Source of the DNA: Sva-07 sp963793335
GTDB lineage: Bacteria; Actinomycetota; Acidimicrobiia; Acidimicrobiales; Ilumatobacteraceae
Direction: 5' to 3'
DNA: 64,000 nt
Assembly: GCA_963793335.1 (NCBI GenBank)
Contig: CAWBZS010000005.1
Span: 1 to 64,000 of the forward strand
Shown: positions 26,140 through 34,998 of the stretch, piece by piece
Layout: each line of letters begins with the position of its first letter
Numbering within the stretch: position 1 is the stretch's first letter
Notes under the pieces: model-generated
The model's input: the letters and a program-made list of their open reading frames with translations, nothing else
Told to the model about the DNA's origin: nothing
Databases searched by the model: none
Translations under genes and position numbers: made by a program

Positions 26140-27902
26140 TGGTCGGCAACTCACGGTCGACCTCGGCTGATGTTGCGGTAGCGGTCTCGTCGATGCCGGC
26201 GCTGCGAGGATCCGGGGCGGTGTGTCCACTCCCCCGGTTGATCGCCACGATGGCGTCAGCAGTCGAGGCATGGACGTCGATGTGGGTGTGGTCCCAGGCG
26301 CCCGAACGACGCAGGACATCGCGAACCGGACCCTTCACGTTGGCGAGATGCAGACTCACGCCGCTGTCACGGAGTTCTTCAATGACCTCGTCCAGCATTT
26401 CGGCACCGGTTGCGTCGACGTCGTTGATGCCCGAGGCGTTGAGCACGAGAGCACGCGGTTCGACCTCGATCTGTGACGCGTGATCGAGCAGGAGTCGCTT
26501 GACGGTCGTCGCATTCACGAACGAGAGCGCAGCGTCGATGCGGATGACCCGCACGCCGTCAACCGTCTGCGCTTCGGGAAAGCGCTCGATGTTGCGATAC
26601 GTCGTGGTGTCGCCGATCCGGCCGAGCACGGCGCTGTGGGGTCGAGACATCCGGGCGAACACGACGAGCATCGACGCCACGACGGCCACGCCGATGCCCA
26701 GCTCGATGCCGAGCGCCAAGGTCGCCACGAATGCGACACCGAGACCGATCAGGTCCGACTTCTTGACCGCCGCAATGTGGCGCATCTCCTTGACGTCGAT
26801 CAGTCCGATGACTGCCATGACGATGATCGCGCCGAGCGCCGCATTCGGCAGCGACGTGAGCAGCGGCGTCAGGAAGGCAATCGTCGACAACACGATGAGC
26901 GCCGTGATGATCGAGGCGAACGGTGTCCTTGCGCCGGCCGTGTCGTTGACCGCCGTGCGGGAAAATCCACCGGTGACCGGGTAGCCGCCGAACATGCCGG
27001 ACGCGACGTTGGCAGCGCCGAGACCGATCAGCTCACTGTTCGGCTGGACCTCGTACCGGTGGCGGCGGGCGTAGACCTTCGCGACGGCGATCGACTCCAT
27101 GAACCCGACGAGTGTGATGACGAGGGCGGTCGGGAGCAGGCTGCCGAGCAACGAACCGTCGATCTCGGGCAGCCCGAAGGCCGGCAGCGAGTCGGGGATG
27201 TCGCCGACGACACTCACCCCTCGATCCTCCAGGTCGAACAGCTCGACAGCGAGGATCGAGGCGATGACCACCACGAGCGCAGCGGGGATGCGGGGCGCGA
27301 ACTTCTTCATCGCGAACAGCCCAACGAGGGCAAGACCCCCGATGAGCAGCGTGATGCCGTCCACATCGCCGACGTTGCTACCGACTTCGCCGACGGTCTC
27401 GTAGAAGTGGTCTCGGCGTTCGACGGAGATTCCGAGGAGGTGCTTGACCTGCGAGAAGCCGATGATGACCGCAGCACCCGCCGTGAACCCGACGAGCACC
27501 GAGTGCGAGAGGAAGTTGACGAGGAACCCGAGCCGACCGACACCCATCACGATGTGGACGACGCCGACCATCAATGCAAGCAGCGCGGCTGCGGCCAGGT
27601 AGCCACTGGTTCCCTCCTCCACCAGCGGTGCGAGTGCCGTGGCGGTGAGCAGCGACACGATCGCGACCGGGCCGACGGCCAGCTGACGCGACGTGCCGAA
27701 CAAGCGCGTAGATGATCACCGGGATCGTCGCCGCGTACAGCCCGACCTCCGGTGGAAGCCCTGCGAGCAGCGCATAGGCCATCGCCTGCGGAACCAGCAT
27801 CGCCCCGACCGTCACGCCGGCTGCCAGGTCACTTCGCAGGTTCTTGCGCTCGTAGTTGGGTGCCCACGTCAGGATCGGGAGAAATGTCTTCAATCCGCTC
27901 AT
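26132..27902 (-). CDS. SulP-family anion transporter with STAS domain, one frame break
   Basis: Start MSGLKTFLPILTWAPNYERK at 27902. The first frame gives LAAGVTVGAMLVPQAMAYAL LAGLPP and IPVIIYAL. One extra base near 27,700 shifts it to FGTSRQLAVGPVAIVSLL and it then runs to 26132, about 589 residues in all. Ten to twelve spans, the SulP signature region and a C-terminal STAS domain (about VDGVRVIRIDAALSFVNA to LANVKGPV) are present. Substrate may be bicarbonate (carbonic anhydrase is fused by overlap) or sulfate/sulfite (persulfide oxidation context). It is the first gene of the operon under the operator at 27940-27955. Confidence 0.84.
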
Positions 27903-27939
27903 GGATCTAAATGTACGTACAATTAATGGAAACAACAAC

Positions 27940-27955
27940 ATACCCCTTGGGGTAT
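27940..27955. promoter_or_regulatory. CsoR/CstR-type operator between regulator and SulP genes
   Basis: ATACCCC, TT, GGGGTAT, identical in layout to the site at 24934-24949. It lies 9 bp before the regulator ATG and 38 bp before the SulP ATG, so it can control both directions. Left of it ATCTAAATGTACGTAC (27905-27920) matches ATCTTTATGTACGGAC (24915-24930), a second shared promoter-region element. Confidence 0.8.
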
Positions 27956-27964
27956 CATGACTTC

Positions 27965-28210
27965 ATGCAGTTTCCCGAGGAAGTCAACGCCGACGTCATC
28001 AAGCGACTCCGCCGCCTGGAGGGCCAGATCCGAGGAATCCAGCGGCTGATCGAAGAGGGCGACGAGTGCCGCAGCATCGTGACGCAGCTCGCCGCCGCTC
28101 AAGGGGCGTTGGACCGGGTCGGCTTCAAGCTGATGTCGTCAGCGCTTTCCAACCCCGACATGGCAGCCGACACCGAGGAACTCGAGAGGCTGTTCCTCAA
28201 GCTGACCTGA
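27965..28210 (+). CDS. CsoR/CstR-family repressor with a single cysteine
   Basis: 81 residues from MQFPEEVNADVIKRLRRLEG, a start chosen because longer frames run through the operator. The three-helix CsoR fold is clear in GQIRGIQRLIEEGDECRSIV and TQLAAAQGALDRVGFKLM. Cys35 matches the first sensing Cys. The positions of the other two CsoR copper ligands (about 60 and 64) are Ala and Pro, so it cannot bind copper in the classical way. CstR-type persulfide sensors also normally need the second Cys. The gene context makes it a sulfur-responsive regulator of the divergent cluster, with an unusual sensing mechanism. Confidence 0.84.
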   Translation: MQFPEEVNADVIKRLRRLEGQIRGIQRLIEEGDECRSIVTQLAAAQGALDRVGFKLMSSALSNPDMAADTEELERLFLKLT

Positions 28211-28214
28211 TCGA

Positions 28215-28237
28215 CCAACCAGTCGACTGACGGTTGG
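28215..28237 (+). terminator. Weak stem-loop after the CsoR-like gene
   Basis: CCAACC (28215-28220) and GGTTGG (28232-28237) around an 11-nt loop that itself contains GTCGAC. No T run. It may separate the regulator from the oxidoreductase gene 55 bp downstream. Confidence 0.3.
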
Positions 28238-28264
28238 CGAGACACGGTCGCGTACGGTGGCGCG

Positions 28265-30515
28265 ATGGGAACCGAGGATGCTGGCGACACCATGACGCAC
28301 CACCGCTCCTGCCCGCTCTGCGAAGCGTGCTGCGGGCTCGAGATCACCACCAAGGGGGAACAGGTGGTGCGCATCCGGGGCGACATGAACGACCCCTACT
28401 CGAAGGGCTTCATCTGCCCGAAGGGATCGACGCTCAAGCAGCTGCACGAGGATCCCGATCGCCTCACCTCGCCACGTATCCGCACCGAGGACGGCTGGAA
28501 GGACGCCACCTGGGACGAAGCGTTCGCCGAGATCGCGCGCCGCCTCGCCCCGATCGTCGAGGCACACGGCCGCCAAGCACTCGGCACCGTGCTCGGCAAC
28601 CCAAATACCCACAACCTCGGCGGGCTGCTCTATGGCCGCCCGGTGCTCACCGCAGTCGGCAGCACGAACATCTTCTCGGCGTCGACCGTCGACCAGATGC
28701 CCAAGCACGTCAGCGCCGGGCTGATGTGGGGACGGCCCGACATGTTCCCGCTGCCCGACCTCGACCGCACCGACTACCTGTTGATGCTCGGCGCCAACCC
28801 ATACGTGTCGAACGGCAGCCTGCTCACCGCACCCGACATGCCCGGTCGCCTCGAAGCGATCCGCGAGCGCGGGACGTTCGTGGTGGTCGATCCGCGCCGC
28901 ACCAGGACGGCCGAGAACGCAACCGAGCACCTCACGATCGTGCCGGGCACCGACGCCTACTGGCTGATGGCACTGATCAACACCCTGTTCGACGAGGACC
29001 TCGTCGACATCGGCCGTCTCGAACCGCACGTCAGCGGCGTCGACGACGTGCGTGCGATGACCGCTCGCTACACCGCTGAGACGGTCGCCGAGCAGTGCGG
29101 CATCTCGGCTGCGACCACACGTCGGATCGCCCGCGAACTGGCGGCAGCACCGACTGCGACCGTGTACGGGCGGATGGGTGCGCACACCGTCGAGTTCGGC
29201 ACGATCGCGAGTTGGGCGACCGACGTGCTCAACGTGCTCACCGGCAACCTCGACGAGCCGGGCGGCGTGATGTTCAACTGCGCGCCGACGCAGAACATGG
29301 CGCCCTCGACCCCGGGCGGTCGCGGCTTCCAGCTCGGACGGTGGCAGGGTCGAGCATCCGGTCGCCCCGAGGCGAAGGGGGAACTCCCTGCGGCCACGTT
29401 GGCCGAGGAGATCACCACGCCGGGCCCCGGCGCGATCAGGGGGCTGTTCGTGCTGGCCTGCAACCCGGTCCGGTCGTTCCCGAACACCGATCGCATCGAC
29501 GAGGCGTTGCAGCAGCTCGACCTGCTGGTGGTGGTCGATCCGTACGTCACCGCCACGGCGCGGCACGCGCACGTGATCCTGCCGCCGACGTCGGCACTCG
29601 AGCGCAGCCACTACGACTTCGCGTTCGAGGCCAACATGATCCGCTCGATCGCCAAGTACTCGCCGGCGGTCTTCGAGACGGACTCGCCGAGCGAGGAGCA
29701 GATCCTGTGCCGGCTGGCGCTCGTGATCCAGGGCCAGCCCGTCGACACCGACCCGGTGGTGGTGCACAACATGATGATGGAGCAGATGGTCGAGAGTGAA
29801 GTGGCGAGACCGTCGTCACCGATCCACGGTCGCGACAAGACCGAGATCCTCGATGCACTGTCGGTGTGGGAGTGGTCCGACCAGATCATCGACTTCCGTC
29901 TCCGGGTCGGCCAGCACGGCGACGGGTTCGGCGCGACGCCGGACGGACTCACCCTGCGCACCCTGATCGACGAGCATCCGAGCGGTGCCGACTTCGGCCC
30001 GCTCGTGCCCCGGTTCCCCGATGCGATCAAGACGGTGTCGGGAACCGTCGAACTCGCCCCGCAGCCGATCGTCGACGACATGGACGCGCGTCGGAACGCA
30101 TTTCGACGACCTCGCCCGCGCCGACGACCAACTCGTGTTGATCGGTCGCCGTCACCTCAAGACGGTCAACTCGTGGATGCACAACCTGAACATCCTGATC
30201 AAGGGCAAGACCGACTGCACGCTGCAGGTCCACCCCGACGACGCCGCCCGGCTCGGCTTGATCGAGGGGGCGTCGGCGACCGTGCAGTCACGTGTCGGCA
30301 CGGTGGTGGCGCCCGTCGAGATCACCGACGAGGTGATGCCCGGTGTGGTGTGTCTGCCACACGGCTGGGGCTACGACGAGGACGGGATCGAGATGCACAC
30401 GGCAAGGACCAAGCCGGGCGTCAACTCGAATCGGCTCACCGACGACGCAGCGCTCGACGACCTGTCGGGCAACTGCACGCTCAACGGCATCCCGGTCGAC
30501 GTCACCGCGGCCTGA
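28265..30515 (+). CDS. Molybdopterin oxidoreductase, one frame break
   Basis: About 749 residues, starting MGTEDAGDTMTHHRSC or at the inner ATG 28292. The N-terminal 4Fe-4S motif CPLCEACCGLEI with the distant ICPKGSTL is that of the DMSO-reductase/formate dehydrogenase superfamily. LGNPNTHNLGGLLYG, DYLLMLGANPYVSNG, VVVDPRRTRTAENA and LPPTSALERSHYDF are molybdopterin-domain blocks. Near 30,090 the frame shifts from VDDMDAR to THFDDLARADDQLVLI, leading through the dinucleotide-binding domain (NSWMHN and LPHGWGYDEDG). No Tat signal is seen, so it is probably cytoplasmic. No partner subunits lie nearby; substrate unknown. Confidence 0.82.
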
Positions 30516-30592
30516 TCGATCGGTACGAGCACCAAGGGGCGGGGTGAGGCCCTGACGCACGACCAGGACCTGTCGGGGGCGGGCGAACGACC

Positions 30593-31537
30593 TCAGTTGG
30601 CGTCCTGCTGTTCCAGCCAACTCAGGATCGCCTGCGTGGTCTCCTCCGGCCGGTCCTGCTGGATCCAGTGACCGCAGTCGAGATCGACCTCGTCCACGTT
30701 GGGCACGAAGTCCCGCAGACTCGGAGACTTCGGGATCGCGTCCTGGAGACCCGAGATCATGAGGGTGGGCTGGTGGATGATCGGGTCGACGTCGGCCAGC
30801 AGGTGCCAGTTCCGGTCCATGTTCCGGTACCAGTTGATGCTTCCCGTGAACCCCGATGACTCGAAGGCCGACACGAACACCGCCAGTTCGCGGTCGCTCA
30901 TCACCGGGTCACCGAGTGGGGTTTCTGCTCGGGCCAGGTTGATCATCGTCATCCCCGGCTCCGGCGCCGCGAGAGGGACGTTCTTGCGATACAGGTTGCG
31001 GAGGAATTGGAATGTGTGGTCATCCAGCACCGCATCGGCGACGCCCGGCTGCCGATTGAAGTGGACGAAGTAGAAGTCTCCACCGAAGACCGCGTCCATG
31101 AACTCGATCCAGGGCTGCTCGCCGCGCTCCTGGTACGGCAGGCTCAAGTTGATCACCCGATTCACGCGATGCGGATGCAGCAGCGTCAGCCCCCACACCA
31201 CATTCGCGCCCCAGTCATGGCCGACGAACGTGGCGTCGTCGTACCCGAAGTGATCGAGCAGCGCGACGAGATCGCCCGACAGGTGTGCGATGTCGTAGTC
31301 GGTCACGTCGGTCGGCTGCGCGGAGTTGCCGTAGCCCCGCTGATTCGGGACGATGACGTGGTAGCCGGCCGCGGCGAGGGCAGGAACCTGATGGCGCCAC
31401 GAGTAGGCGTGCTCGGGCCAGCCGTGGCACAGAACGATCGGGTTTCCTGCGTTTTCTCGGCCGGCTTCGAACACCTCGAGTTCGACGCCATTGACGGGGA
31501 TCAGGGTGGGCTCGGGGAAGTCGATCAGTTCGGTCAT
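30593..31537 (-). CDS. Alpha/beta hydrolase, epoxide hydrolase-like
   Basis: 314 residues from MTELIDFPEPTLIPVNGVEL. The oxyanion motif is LCHGWPEHAYSWRHQ, the nucleophile Asp is in FVGHDWGANVVWG, and the catalytic His is in LDCGHWIQQDRPEET. The HGWPE and GHDWGA pair is the mark of soluble epoxide hydrolases, and a cap domain sits at about 135-215. Haloalkane dehalogenases share part of this pattern but usually have a Trp after the nucleophile that also fits here, so dehalogenation is a weaker alternative. Divergent from the WYL regulator. Confidence 0.83.
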   Translation of the reverse strand: MTELIDFPEPTLIPVNGVELEVFEAGRENAGNPIVLCHGWPEHAYSWRHQVPALAAAGYHVIVPNQRGYGNSAQPTDVTDYDIAHLSGDLVALLDHFGYDDATFVGHDWGANVVWGLTLLHPHRVNRVINLSLPYQERGEQPWIEFMDAVFGGDFYFVHFNRQPGVADAVLDDHTFQFLRNLYRKNVPLAAPEPGMTMINLARAETPLGDPVMSDRELAVFVSAFESSGFTGSINWYRNMDRNWHLLADVDPIIHQPTLMISGLQDAIPKSPSLRDFVPNVDEVDLDCGHWIQQDRPEETTQAILSWLEQQDAN

Positions 31538-31589
31538 TGCATGCCTCTGTTTCTGGTTGGGTGATCGGTGAAGGTCAACGTAGAGACCA

Positions 31590-31612
31590 TTGCGGACAGG
31601 ATCAGTCCGCAA
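31590..31612. promoter_or_regulatory. Operator in the hydrolase/WYL divergent region
   Basis: TTGCGGAC (31590-31597), AGGATCA, GTCCGCAA (31605-31612), a perfect 8-bp inverted repeat between two divergent starts. It is a likely binding site for the WYL regulator, controlling both genes. Confidence 0.6.
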
Positions 31613-31631
31613 CAGATGACAGACTCGGAAG

Positions 31632-32642
31632 ATGCCGAACGACCCCACCGGCCGAGCGCTGCAGCTCCTCTCGCTCCTGCAAACGCATCGTTTGTGCAGC
31701 GGAGCGGAACTCGCCGAGCGGCTGGAGGTCACGGAGCGAACGGTTCGCCGTGACGTCGATCGGCTGCGCGAACTCGGGTATCCCGTGGATGCCACGCCGG
31801 GAACCGACGGCGGCTACCGCCTCGCGGTCGGGACACATCTTCCGCCCCTCGTGCTCGACGACGACGAAGCCGTCGCTGTGGCTGTCGGCTTGCGCTCCGC
31901 CGCCGGCGCCGCCATCGGCGGCATGGAGGAGTCGTCGCTCCGAGCCCTGACGAAGATCGAACAACTACTGCCCGATCGGCTGCGCCGCCGGGTGTCGGCG
32001 CTGCATTCAGGCATCACGCCGATGCCGGGGACGGGCACCGAGGACGTCATCGACCCCGACGCCCTGGGCGTGCTCGCAGCAGCGTGTCGCGACCGCGAGG
32101 AGGTGCGATTCGACTACCGCCGACATGACGGCGAGACCAGCCGGCGACTCGTCGAACCACATCGACTCGTCACCGCCGGTCGCCGCTGGTACCTCGTGGC
32201 GTGGGACCAGCGTCGCGACGACTGGCGCACCTTTCGCCTCGACCGACTCCACGGCGCCCGGCTCGCCGGCCGTCGATTCGCGCCACGCGAGATCCCAGGC
32301 GGCGACGCAGCGGCATTCGTTGCGGCCTCACTCGGCCCGATGCTCCGTCACCATGCAGCGACGCTGGCCATCGATGCCAGGCTCGCCGACGTCGAGGACA
32401 CACTCCGATGGGTGGACCACACACCGGTGACGTCAGACGCAACGTCATGTGTGGTCGAGATTCGCAGCGAAGACCTGGGTCGACTCGCGATGACCGTTGC
32501 CCGCATTGCGCTGGTCGCCCCGGTGGAGGTCATCGAACCGACCGATCTCGCCGAGGCCATCGGACACCTCGCAGCGCACCTCACTGGGCCACCCGCTCAT
32601 GACGGCTCGGCGACGCCCCCCTCGCGGAGCAGGCCCTTCTGA
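31632..32642 (+). CDS. HTH-WYL transcriptional regulator
   Basis: 336 residues. A DeoR-like winged HTH at 5-60 (RALQLLSLLQTHRLCSGAEL then VTERTVRRDVDRLRELGYPV) is followed by the WYL domain at about 135-220 (VRFDYRRHDGETSRRLVEPH RLV then RRWYLVAWDQRRDDWRTFRL DRL) and a C-terminal WCX-like part. These are ligand-sensing regulators. The divergent epoxide-hydrolase-like gene and the shared inverted repeat make it the presumed target. It is not clearly linked to the large-protein genes downstream. Confidence 0.85.
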   Translation: MPNDPTGRALQLLSLLQTHRLCSGAELAERLEVTERTVRRDVDRLRELGYPVDATPGTDGGYRLAVGTHLPPLVLDDDEAVAVAVGLRSAAGAAIGGMEESSLRALTKIEQLLPDRLRRRVSALHSGITPMPGTGTEDVIDPDALGVLAAACRDREEVRFDYRRHDGETSRRLVEPHRLVTAGRRWYLVAWDQRRDDWRTFRLDRLHGARLAGRRFAPREIPGGDAAAFVAASLGPMLRHHAATLAIDARLADVEDTLRWVDHTPVTSDATSCVVEIRSEDLGRLAMTVARIALVAPVEVIEPTDLAEAIGHLAAHLTGPPAHDGSATPPSRSRPF

Positions 32643-32957
32643 TCGCGCCGATACAGCAACACATCGCTGGGACGATCAGCACGACAGCGAGGCGGCGGTG
32701 GCCCACGCGCGCGCGACGCCTCGCGAGAGAAGCCGCAGGTGAGCTCGCCCCACACCACGACAACAGGATCCGTTCTCGTGAACTCGTGTCGGAACTGTTC
32801 CGACACGAGTTCACGAGAACGATCACCAGAGCGCATGGTGTCGGCGGACAGTCGACCGAGCCAGCTCACACGAGGCTCACGCCCGTGCCCTACTGTCAGA
32901 GCACTTGGTACCGACCGAAGGAGCCAGCGACGTGCGAGCGAAGGCCGGGGTGTCAAC
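32643..32957. other. Upstream region of the large-protein cluster
   Basis: 315 bp without a gene. It contains the 51-bp palindrome at 32771-32821. The final 20 bases hold only a weak purine tract (GGCCGGGG) before the ATG at 32958. The promoter of the five-gene cluster should lie here. Confidence 0.5.
32771..32821. repeat. 51-bp perfect palindrome
   Basis: Left arm 32771-32795 begins CGTTCTCGTGAACTCGTGTC and ends GGAAC. The right arm 32797-32821 is its exact reverse complement, with a single T between. A 25-bp perfect stem is far longer than normal operators here. It could be a bidirectional terminator, a dimeric operator, a cruciform site or a recombination target. It lies 129 bp after the WYL stop and 136 bp before the next start. 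Confidence 0.8.
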
Positions 32958-34997
32958 ATGACCCTCAAGTTCGTCTTCGCGCCTGCGGATCTCGCTGCGA
33001 TCCAGTTCGAGTCGATCCAGCTCTCCGAGGAACCACTGTCGGAGAATCCCGCCCCACCGCTTCCACCGCCGCAGTCGCTGCACGTTCGATTCACGCTCAG
33101 CGGCACCACTCGACCGCAGGTTCGTGCACCGTTCGCGGGCCGCGTGCAGTTCCTTCCGAGCCCCGACGACAGCCGCCCACCGCCCGACTTCGACGACATC
33201 GAACTCACGGCTGCCTCGCTCGACCCGCTGAGGCGGCTGGGCACCTTGCTCTTCATCGCCGACAGCGATGCGACAACCGAACTCGAGGCAGCACTGCCAG
33301 ATGCACCAATACGACCCACTCGGATGTGGGTCGGTCCGGTCGAGGTCACCACCGAGTTCCTGCTGACCACCCTGCCCGCACTCCAGCGCGGGCGGTTGCG
33401 ATCCGGTTCGTCGACGTACAACTTGAATCACGCCGACTGGCACAAGGCCGCAGTCACCGAGTTTCTCCGGGGGAACTACAACCCTCAGATCGCACTCGAC
33501 GATGCGAGCGAACCAGACGGACGTGACGACTACCTCCTCGACATGCCCGAGGCAGCGGCGGGCGGGGGTACCTACGACCTCGACATCGCCGTGGCATATC
33601 ACCGCACCGCGCCGCAGGACGGAAGACCGCGCGACTTCGACGACCGTGCACCCGCTGGTGTCACCGCGACGAGCCCGCACCACCCGAGCAACGGATGGTT
33701 GCCTGCCAGATGGTTCCTCACCTCGGTGCCGTGGCACGGAGCCGACGCCGCCGACATGGTCTACGACGAGCTGACCGGGCCGGCCACCAACACGACCCGG
33801 TACTACCCGCTCGTCTGCACACGCACCTGGCAGATCATCGACAACTGTTCGTTCCACTTCCCCGACCAGATCATCGACATCGAATTCACCAACGGCCAGA
33901 ACCCTTCGGTCGTGTCGACCGTGCTTCCGTCGCACGGCGTGGTCTTCGTCCCCGTTGTCGACAATCCCGCCCCGGGAGCAGCGCTGCCCATCTCGGTGAG
34001 CTTTCGTCCCCGAGGAACACCAGTCGGGGCGGCGCTCGCAAACGAGCAGTACACGATGACCTGGCTCGACGGCGCCACCCCGGATTCCTGGCGCACGATG
34101 GGCACCGTCATCCCGCTCCCGTTCCCGTTCTTCGGACTCTCGCCAACGCACATCATCCTGCGTCGTCGCATGACGGACGAGATGCTGATCGAGCGACAGC
34201 TGTCGAAGTGCAGCGCCTGGGGCTGCACGTACCTCAGCCTCCGCCGGACCGTGCGATCACTCGTCAACAACCGGATTTGCGGTGGTCGCCTCAACGCCGA
34301 GTCTCGGACGAGGGAGCCCACGATGGACCTGATGTATGCGGCGTTCGGTGCGAACTCCAATCTGCCGCGACGAGTGCGCAACGAATTGCCGAGTCAACGA
34401 TCCGAACATCCCGACGATGAGATGGGACGTCTCATCCCGTTCCTCGAAACGTTCTTCCCGCAAGCGCCACCCGGGCATGCTGGCTGCACCAACACCCTCG
34501 GCAGGGCGGCATACAACGTCTGGCAGACCATCACTGAGCCCGCCGAGCAGGGGTCGCATCGAGACGACTATCCAGACGATTGCGTCGGCAGAGGCGCCCC
34601 GGGCGCCGCCGTCATGCTCGGGCTGGCAACCTTCGAGGTCAACATCGAGCGCAACACGGGCGAGGGCGAGACGGCGTGGAAGCACCGAATGGTCGATGCA
34701 ATGGGGCAGGGCCTCAGACCAGGCGCAGTGCTGCAGAAGTGGGAGCGCCTGGGGTGGTTCGAGGCGCTGGGGTCCCGCACCGCAGGCTCATCGACGGGCA
34801 GTCGAGCCGGCCATTCGCCGCTGTTCGTCCGCTACGCAACGCCCGGATCGAACTACTCCTTGCCTTCGATGATGATCTACGACCAGTTCGGGGAGGGCAA
34901 GTATTCGACCAGCGAAGAGGACGGGACGAGAAGCTTGAACAAGGAGTACTACCCAGCCAGGATCGACGCCTGGGTCGCAGCGAATTGGATCGAATGA
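32958..34997 (+). CDS. Large-protein system component A, possible C-terminal Cys-His hydrolase
   Basis: 679 residues, no signal peptide (MTLKFVFAPADLAAIQFESI). Residues 1-330 are strand-rich, and a further beta-like part spans about 270-400. The C-terminal 200 residues contain Cys510 (GHAGCTNTLGRAAYNVWQ), His619 (RAGHSPLFVRYA) and Asp642 (MMIYDQFGEGKYS), in the order of papain/NlpC-P60 enzymes with wider spacing. Whether it is a peptidase is inference. A CxxW-like CTRTWQIIDNCSFHF lies near 290. First gene of five; the next starts one base after its stop. I do not recognise the full-length family. Confidence 0.7.
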   Translation: MTLKFVFAPADLAAIQFESIQLSEEPLSENPAPPLPPPQSLHVRFTLSGTTRPQVRAPFAGRVQFLPSPDDSRPPPDFDDIELTAASLDPLRRLGTLLFIADSDATTELEAALPDAPIRPTRMWVGPVEVTTEFLLTTLPALQRGRLRSGSSTYNLNHADWHKAAVTEFLRGNYNPQIALDDASEPDGRDDYLLDMPEAAAGGGTYDLDIAVAYHRTAPQDGRPRDFDDRAPAGVTATSPHHPSNGWLPARWFLTSVPWHGADAADMVYDELTGPATNTTRYYPLVCTRTWQIIDNCSFHFPDQIIDIEFTNGQNPSVVSTVLPSHGVVFVPVVDNPAPGAALPISVSFRPRGTPVGAALANEQYTMTWLDGATPDSWRTMGTVIPLPFPFFGLSPTHIILRRRMTDEMLIERQLSKCSAWGCTYLSLRRTVRSLVNNRICGGRLNAESRTREPTMDLMYAAFGANSNLPRRVRNELPSQRSEHPDDEMGRLIPFLETFFPQAPPGHAGCTNTLGRAAYNVWQTITEPAEQGSHRDDYPDDCVGRGAPGAAVMLGLATFEVNIERNTGEGETAWKHRMVDAMGQGLRPGAVLQKWERLGWFEALGSRTAGSSTGSRAGHSPLFVRYATPGSNYSLPSMMIYDQFGEGKYSTSEEDGTRSLNKEYYPARIDAWVAANWIE

Positions 34998-34998
34998 C

